In this document: piece after piece, positions 9,001 to 9,438 of the stretch
How positions within the stretch are numbered: position 1 is the stretch's first letter
Layout of the letters: the number at the start of each line of letters is the position of its first letter
DNA from: Candidatus Omnitrophota bacterium
GTDB lineage: Bacteria > Omnitrophota > Omnitrophia > Omnitrophales > JACROU01
NCBI GenBank assembly: GCA_016206875.1
Contig: JACQQR010000065.1
Span: 1-9,438 of the forward strand
Reading direction: 5' to 3'
DNA length: 9,438 nt
The notes under the pieces: model-generated
The model's input: only the letters and a program-made list of their open reading frames with translations
Database searches by the model: none
What the model was told of the DNA's origin: nothing
Translations under genes and position numbers: made by a program

Positions 9001-9438
9001 CGAAATTTTCCGCGTATTCGATAACCAAGAACAGCTTCTCCAGGTAAAAGATCAAAACGGAAATCAGATCCATTATTTGTACACGCTAGACTCCAAAGGA
9101 AATGTTCTGGCAAGTCGTGAAGAGCAGGAATTAGCTGCCCGGGCGCCGCCGGCTGCCCGTGAGATTTTCGACGCAGAGGGAAGGCGCATCCTTTGGGAGC
9201 AAGGAGATCGCAAGATCATCACATTCTACAATCCGGATGGAAGTTTTGAAGAATCCGAAACCGATTCCAAAGGGCTTCTTCGCGAAACGGATAGGGATGC
9301 GCAGGATAGAAAGTCTAGAGAATGGTCACGCCGGGAGCTTGGGCAAAATTTAGCAAGAAATGCTGGGGTGCGCACGAGTGATTCACAAAATTCCGCCAGT
9401 TATCCGCCTTCCCGCCTCACCGATGGCGTTCATGATCG
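2..9438 (+). CDS. Giant multidomain RHS/YD-repeat surface protein (partial, open at both ends)
   Basis: One frame stays open across the window, giving 3,145 complete codons plus two bases, with no frameshift found on a codon-by-codon reading. Domain order: fragment (1-28), seven Ig-like repeats (29-584), linker (585-654), LamG-like beta domain (655-795), divergent YD repeats (810-3112) with embedded calcium-loop modules (2440-2451, 2896-2938), and the start of an F5/8 type C-like domain (3116 on). YD repeats show as recurring Y-D-x-x-G-[RN]-L and x-D-x-x-G-x-x-x-x-[YF]-x-[YF] patterns. In RHS, TcB/TcC and teneurin proteins such repeats form a beta-strand spiral shell. Only one cysteine was seen (residue 1307) and no hydrophobic membrane segment. 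Signal peptide, anchor and any C-terminal toxin would lie outside the window. The first Met (base 62) is not a convincing start: no ribosome binding site is evident and the frame continues upstream. A surface or secreted adhesive or carbohydrate-binding role is inferred; substrate and partner are unknown. Confidence 0.95.
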   Translation, partial: MWFKAQRNSRLPAGTPGVITMEYGVWAPDTVPPVVSIITNTTLTNQPVFRVDYLSDGVSKQTTFQLQEGENHLVIRESDPAGNLTEVQYPYLVTLDSIRPVIEVSSNLAVNNPNYTLAYTVDGTLKSIPKYLVEGDNEITIQEEDLAGNETVITVSIFLDTIPPALQFLSENITNRAEYILRYTTDGNLKEKLMTLLEGSNSIEVIERDGVNNESRATFFVTLDTIPPSGSVLINNNSAYTNQRDVTLTLSAQDATSGIKEMRFREDAQSWSDWQPFQAAMAMTLSETEGVHEIFYELKDNVGLISGFSDSIELDSIAPSGSILINEGEEYVTNSIVRLSLTGEDFASGVESMRFFVNGSWTPWESFQPKKTLSFGEDEGVQEILYELVDKAGSIFRSSDTIIRDSIPPTGSIQINQGDVFTYEKEVALTLTAQDATSGVNEIRFFVNGSWTDWEPSSATKTLTLPKGEGMKEVTLEIRDKAGLVSSFSDEIFLAKKISVDHAPSLRFTDLAFENATLELDFGDLGFETPATWSYSIDGAPFSTPEDYSRVKTLAFSEALGPRRIDITLFDVAGNTTRTFREEVNLEMLRAVSDFSPDMASKPLRDLVREGALRTDQRGNLLALYDRDLLVNQTDFLESSFRTGAPVHGVTLPSITAEFEIGEAEEGAPALLLETGFVMPGQFIAGKPVHGSVQLVIEDGFFKLKVKKPAQEIVDGVSFLVDREEVLISKHIPEPDRRYEIQFDFTLDGLQVIFESGKRRIALEPWFVLGGAQADSYLKVETENVAMRSVQMYGNTKKILSPKNELHEINYVYDTQGNLSEIEDQVHLSRLASPELKSISYDTKRTLDAQGRLLTATDKNGETLRFAYDDQGRVISTEELLTGRTTTASYEEDSNNNLTVTQRVEFQDGFSNSIQAVTKEVFNAEGRRTRLETSDGKQINFDELAAYSTQVAQVSQDSLAYSVTLQLDSRGRLLRRVTRNDIVEAFTYTLRGDGSEETRIQRHIPDVDRQGNPIAYETSERILTDREGRVLEKEDAQGRLTRFVYDAEGDVTRFEDGEGRVTTWTYQKNLFGQVIRSSKTFSYTDDFGNGVNAVTSQEFDSYGNLRAEVDSDGNARVYDFTFHALNHIPKTRTTYFYKNIASVDELALRHVFFYSTLTSKVEWDETGLVIFEKDSDSIETRTNVVRDSKGNVSSLTHTKTFTLGGVLVSQTQTQGFDLQGNLIGETDVLGNETRYTYDLLNQLLSTTYHLHNDASNQFDRVASSVKIRDARGILLATQEHESYKDGFGNLIETSLAREFDSFGNLTCEVGPTGDAQVIQYEFAVDGSIRAKTTYRYHSIPSLDDLKARHNAFPSALKERIEYDLLGEPKRHETFDEKIIVFITERDSLGKVVRQETQTASPTEQNGMAITTEVQEFDADGNLERQVFANGNEILYTYGVLGSLLASTLKNKFTDKDGIERIYEENTAFQETWSSAGLLQQSIETVESQDSFGNVFTSQNITVFDEFGEEIASIDPSGRGQITERSRFPWNEPEEIRIYEYEGVDTPQELQEKHRVSPTLIERTKLNFLGEILETENKDQLITRYDRIRLPDGLIQSQTRSFLAPGELDKIFVDEFDENGNRIRSTDDQGIITSYTFAPTGELLRKKEEGQAAHAIETVYTSLAYANGVTKLLSTSAQGIDRFGRIIDLVSHKEFTSRGELAYEVTEEDRGKVFIYEKDTSDRLIRLTTAELDEGKNYAGGGKLTLDLLKAWYNAPPSDFFPRITVQEWDTLGNETLTETQGEREEQIIDFNTLGTPREITKVSNSRRSLERYDTHGYLVHYEDGFGSVLDYTRGFDGEALEMTETKDGGNTFITTIYKKIKDSKGRLLSTEELVTERITKPDGSIETRTYDKGRNFGPSEILISRKDERGVVTTFNSDGDIVKVEDPAYGMVKTYEIDKYATGILKRKKESISVTATNVEGLPVTTTVVTESHYDTEGKLVRFVDSKGEQTLYAYTSSGETKTIQLPDGERIEYAYATDSSTGSRSTTEIHYRGTEKEFEVVKVHNIDGDLVFLSEHLESEPIREEITYTYEYWPGAERKLKRKDAPRRFVNVLTGEITLEYDNFENRSEDGLVLSSKDKDDVDKSFQYRDGKIWEIEERHAGEVFKHYYFYGPADTHPLLQHVIPDYSDLDQDEQGSEDGADLDFVLIVRERGTPEPSDDEIQLAQYSGASGNERIEKKIVYHFGGMQNPDKESAYVYHFDGMLDQIHDSRWDYVYNPATNQIEKGGRRLEATTTYKTDASSGEPRIDKITDAFTIKNHFYTSAGKLERVEEVNGVYPNRITKSYYNSLNDVTRIEDFYGRNTYFEYVKNDQNKNIAAFETNDQNPDEWVFKMFTETGETQLELDSSGRLALFDTKPHSTQLGKVVNETRYFLEDTELWLSPWIHDVPKDYAEIMRHFDLDQNGKIDDSDVELLFNQSNVSLGARLHRDKTYKLLNQEGDIVLSLSPKGELSLYDYSKDIVEAKKQTQWHFYTADALTGHKRVDLDNTDLSASDAWNTLGEKVLKAGVRDYEELTSDERIGGDQARQNAVAEFLISVGTLQDASDLIVSKTFRQYNSGGELIEEQEASGLVRKTVYQRDVFGIPSASFTTNTRNGALIRQEFSGEGEGDVKRQELANGLVKEFTYEKNRKGITTRIIEKTYYPHDVLGTGSTEIRELNLAGEVTRIIDKNGVITDIVTRETARGEKEIEKTTRFTDSFGQAVRFTELEKTNRYGHTVYQKDKNGREVQTRLVYNSMGRVSEATEVTDYVTDQGQAIHYEEFFRFNDEGEQIFVRDKNGREIEFEYIPDAYGNLSEIRETELLGTGSRALTIRKKAPTGENIAETDKNGFTTRYAYDKDSLGNVIRAYEIQKLRYDFSEDGQVDDRDLEQLIAQYGNLDTDSLKAFDLTRDGVINEEDAGRLTLSKEYGTREVSILREYSPFGDLLSMTDRNGRKMNYQYEKDDAGRVKRSIETNNQFQGEIFRVFDNQEQLLQVKDQNGNQIHYLYTLDSKGNVLASREEQELAARAPPAAREIFDAEGRRILWEQGDRKIITFYNPDGSFEESETDSKGLLRETDRDAQDRKSREWSRRELGQNLARNAGVRTSDSQNSASYPPSRLTDGVHD
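86..670 (+). repeat. Three short Ig-like repeats (about 65 residues each)
   Basis: Repeat starts are D29 (DTVPPVVSI), D96 (DSIRPVIEV) and D160 (DTIPPALQF), giving units of 67, 64 and 64 residues. Each carries a strand of the type Y-x-x-D-G-x-x-K, then a motif like L-x-E-G-x-N-x-[IL]-x-[IV]-x-E-x-D, then a D-x-A-G-N-E/T type turn in the first two units. This is typical of bacterial Ig-like repeats in secreted and surface proteins, where they act as spacer stalks. The exact Pfam family cannot be fixed by eye. Confidence 0.8.
671..1501 (+). repeat. Three long Ig-like repeats (about 90-96 residues each)
   Basis: Repeat starts are D224 (DTIPPSGSV), D315 (DSIAPSGSI) and D405 (DSIPPTGSI), spaced 91 and 90 residues. 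Each contains a strand like V-x-L-T-L-x-A-x-D-x-x-S-G-[VI], then M/I-R-F, then a W-[ST]-x-W motif, then EG[VM]xE[IV] and a D-[KN]-[AV]-G turn. This is a common bacterial surface-protein Ig-like repeat. The class differs from the preceding three by about 25 extra residues holding the two tryptophans, so two repeat families have been joined. Confidence 0.85.
1061..1365 (+). repeat. 270-bp-spaced direct DNA repeat inside Ig-like units
   Basis: The bases at 1061-1077 and 1331-1347 are identical (cgtttttttgtgaacgg), and the similarity continues to about 1095 and 1365 with a few substitutions. The spacing is exactly 270 bases, or 90 codons. Both copies encode RFFVNGSWT-x-WE. This points to fairly recent duplication or homogenisation of the 90-residue unit. 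Confidence 0.85.
1502..1753 (+). other. Seventh, divergent Ig-like repeat
   Basis: Residues 501-584 start with VDHAPSLRF in place of the D-[ST]-I-P-P linker. They carry W-S-Y-S-I-D-G-A-P-F-S and a closing D-V-A-G-N-T-T turn, features shared with the Ig-like units upstream. Length is 84 residues. It is more divergent than the others and probably caps the Ig-like stalk. Confidence 0.65.
1754..1963 (+). other. Interdomain linker of unknown fold
   Basis: Residues 585-654 join the Ig-like stalk to the next beta domain. The first half looks helical and charged (LRAVSDFSPDMASKPLRDLV). The second half holds a YD-like fragment (DQRGNLLALYDRD). I recognise no domain here. Confidence 0.4.
1964..2389 (+). 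other. LamG/concanavalin-like beta domain (probable)
   Basis: Residues 655-795 are rich in alternating hydrophobic strands: ITAEFEIGE, LLLETGFVM, VQLVIEDGFFKLKVK, YEIQFDFTLDGLQVIFESG, and a final SYLKVETENVAMRSVQMYG. The pattern 'a measured quantity as a function of D-G-x-x-V-x-F', followed by a last strand ending V-x-x-Y, resembles laminin-G/concanavalin-like jelly-roll domains, which often bind carbohydrate. It sits exactly between the Ig-like stalk and the YD region. The family call is inference from strand pattern only; another beta-sandwich fold is possible. Confidence 0.45.
2759..5662 (+). repeat. Higher-order repeat of about 200 residues, five copies
   Basis: Unit starts are at residues 920, 1097, 1297, 1501, 1692, with the array ending near 1888 (lengths 177, 200, 204, 191, 196). 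Each junction carries an [FD]-G-[FN]-x motif followed about ten residues later by E-F-D-x-x-G: for example DDFGNGVNAVTSQEFDSYGN, DGFGNLIETSLAREFDSFGN, DSFGNVFTSQNITVFDEFGE, DRFGRIIDLVSHKEFTSRGE. Each unit consists of several YD strand pairs plus one helical insert. Protein similarity is clear but DNA identity is low, so the duplications are old. Boundaries were set by eye. Confidence 0.7.
2822..5290 (+). repeat. Periodic short helical inserts in the YD region
   Basis: Five predicted helical segments interrupt the beta pattern: FDELAAYSTQ at residue 941, VDELALRHVFF at 1143, LDDLKARHNAF at 1342, PQELQEKHRVS at 1546 and LTLDLLKAWYNAP at 1745. The spacings are 202, 199, 204 and 199 residues. Three of the five have [RK]-H after the helix core. 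Each is preceded by a strand such as TTYFYKNI or TTYRYHSI and followed by a strand and a D-x-x-G turn. A helix inserted at the same place in each superunit suggests a knob on the shell surface or in its interior. Function unknown. Confidence 0.65.
5663..7318 (+). other. Divergent YD segment with few recognisable subrepeats
   Basis: Residues 1888-2439 keep YD-like strands (SHYDTEGKLVRFVDSKGEQTL, shortened: HYDTEGKLVRF; LEYDNFENR; YVYHFDGML; KSYYNSLNDVTRIEDFYGRN in pieces) but the 200-residue superrepeat is no longer obvious. The segment includes the acidic insert at residues 2167-2185 and several Tyr/His-rich strands such as KHYYFYGP and KIVYHFGG. It may still belong to the same shell. Confidence 0.5.
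6500..6556 (+). other. Acidic insert, possibly calcium binding
   Basis: Residues 2167-2185 (DYSDLDQDEQGSEDGADLD) contain seven Asp and two Glu in 19 positions, between two YD-type strands. The spacing D-x-D-x-D-E recalls calcium loops of the thrombospondin type 3 or degenerate EF-hand kind, but no canonical loop is complete. Binding of calcium is inference. Confidence 0.4.
7319..7372 (+). other. EF-hand/dockerin-type calcium loop
   Basis: Residues 2440-2451 read DLDQNGKIDDSD, with ligand positions D1, D3, N5, K7 (backbone), D9 and D12, a Gly at 6 and Ile at 8. This matches the dockerin/EF-hand loop consensus D-x-[DN]-x-[DN]-G-x-[IV]-[DN]-x-x-[DE]. It is followed by a helix (VELLFNQ) and preceded by one (YAEIMRHF). 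The loop stands alone unless the degenerate stretch DLDNTDLSASD at residues 2526 on is its diverged partner. Confidence 0.8.
7574..7756 (+). other. Helical insert with degenerate calcium-like motif
   Basis: Residues 2525-2585 interrupt the YD pattern with a D-rich stretch (VDLDNTDLSASDAWN) and then predicted helices (DYEELTSDERIGG, ARQNAVAEFLISVG). The YD pattern resumes at FRQYNSGGELIEEQEASG. It may be a decayed second half of the calcium-loop module at 2440, or another copy of the helical insert class. No known domain is recognised. Confidence 0.4.
8126..9061 (+). repeat. DKNG-marked YD repeats of about 52 residues
   Basis: The motif D-[KRQ]-N-G recurs at residues 2709, 2762, 2816, 2866, 2970 and 3017, giving spacings of 53, 54, 50, 104 and 47. 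The gap of 104 is two periods and contains the dockerin-like module. Within it, the stretch [VL]-L-G-T-G-S occurs at 2687 and 2842, 155 residues apart, or three periods. At DNA level gataaaaatgg is repeated at 8126, 8285 and 8447. These are the best-conserved, least degenerate YD units in the window. Confidence 0.78.
8687..8815 (+). other. Paired-loop dockerin-like module inserted in YD repeats
   Basis: Two calcium-type loops lie 31 residues apart: DFSEDGQVDDRD (2896-2907) and DLTRDGVINEED (2927-2938). Both have acidic residues at 1, 5, 12, Gly at 6, a hydrophobic residue at 8 and D or N at 9. A helix, LEQLIAQYGN, follows the first. Two loops separated by a short linker is the type I dockerin layout; dockerins normally sit at protein ends and bind cohesins. 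Here the module is embedded between YD strands (YEIQKLRY before; SILREYSPFGDLLSM after). Cohesin binding is not implied; many non-cellulosomal bacteria use such modules as structural calcium domains. Confidence 0.82.
9347..9438 (+). other. Start of F5/8 type C (discoidin/CBM32-like) domain, truncated by window edge
   Basis: Residues 3116-3145 read NLARNAGVRTSDSQ followed by SYPPSRLTDGVHD. This matches the usual opening of F5/8 type C domains: N-[LI]-A-x-[GN]-x-x-[VA]-x-[AT]-S-x followed by Y-[PS]-[AP]-x-x-x-x-D-G. Such domains are jelly rolls that bind glycans or phospholipids. It follows the last YD strand after a charged linker (DRDAQDRKSREWSRRELGQ). Only about the first 30 of some 130-150 residues are visible. 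Confidence 0.72.

Larger units (their letters stand above)
2429..9337 (+). repeat. Very long divergent RHS/YD-repeat region
   Basis: Residues 810-3112 begin with INYVYDTQGNLSEIED and continue as dozens of degenerate YD units, such as FAYDDQGRVIST, FVYDAEGDVTRFED, YTYDLLNQLLSTTY and LVYNSMGRVSEATE. Most copies are altered from the classical YDxxGRL core and are rich in Glu, Asp, Lys and Arg. In TcC, bacterial RHS and teneurin proteins such repeats spiral into a hollow beta shell. About 2,300 residues is much longer than the usual RHS core, and neither end shows the conserved RHS C-terminal motif, so the shell may be open, multiple, or continued downstream. Confidence 0.88.

Noticed and set aside
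9338..9438. RHS C-terminal cleavage site and toxin tip
   Set aside because: No D-P-x-G-L type motif was seen. The sequence after the last YD strand looks like a discoidin-type domain instead.

Overview
The window lies entirely inside one giant protein-coding gene on the + strand. The frame beginning at base 2 runs from edge to edge without a stop: 3,145 complete codons, with neither the true start nor the stop in view. No second gene, RNA gene, promoter, terminator, mobile element or CRISPR array is supported. There is no non-coding stretch, and the short ORFs in other frames look like shadows of this gene.

The visible protein is modular. Residues are numbered from base 2. Residues 1-28 are the tail of an unidentified upstream module. 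Residues 29-584 are seven tandem Ig-like beta-sandwich repeats with D-[ST]-[IV]-P-P type linkers, in a short class of about 65 residues and a long class of about 90. Residues 585-654 are a linker. Residues 655-795 look like a laminin-G/concanavalin-like beta domain. Residues 810-3112 are a very long, divergent RHS/YD-repeat region. Its first part has a higher-order repeat of about 200 residues, each copy carrying a short predicted helical insert. Its last part has a DKNG-marked repeat of about 52 residues. Calcium-loop modules sit inside this region: one EF-hand/dockerin-type loop near residue 2440 and a paired, dockerin-like module at 2896-2938. From residue 3116 the sequence looks like the start of an F5/8 type C (discoidin, CBM32-like) domain, cut by the window edge.

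Taken together this suggests an exported, cell-surface or secreted giant adhesin or carbohydrate-binding protein with an RHS/teneurin-like shell. Only one cysteine codon was seen in the whole reading, which fits an extracytoplasmic bacterial protein. Giant YD-repeat proteins with Ig-like, dockerin-like and discoidin-type modules are known from environmental bacteria, including Omnitrophota/PVC-type lineages and other predatory or surface-attached bacteria. That taxonomic suggestion is weak: GC is mid-range by eye and the window carries no marker gene. No RHS C-terminal cleavage motif or toxin tip is visible; if present it lies downstream.
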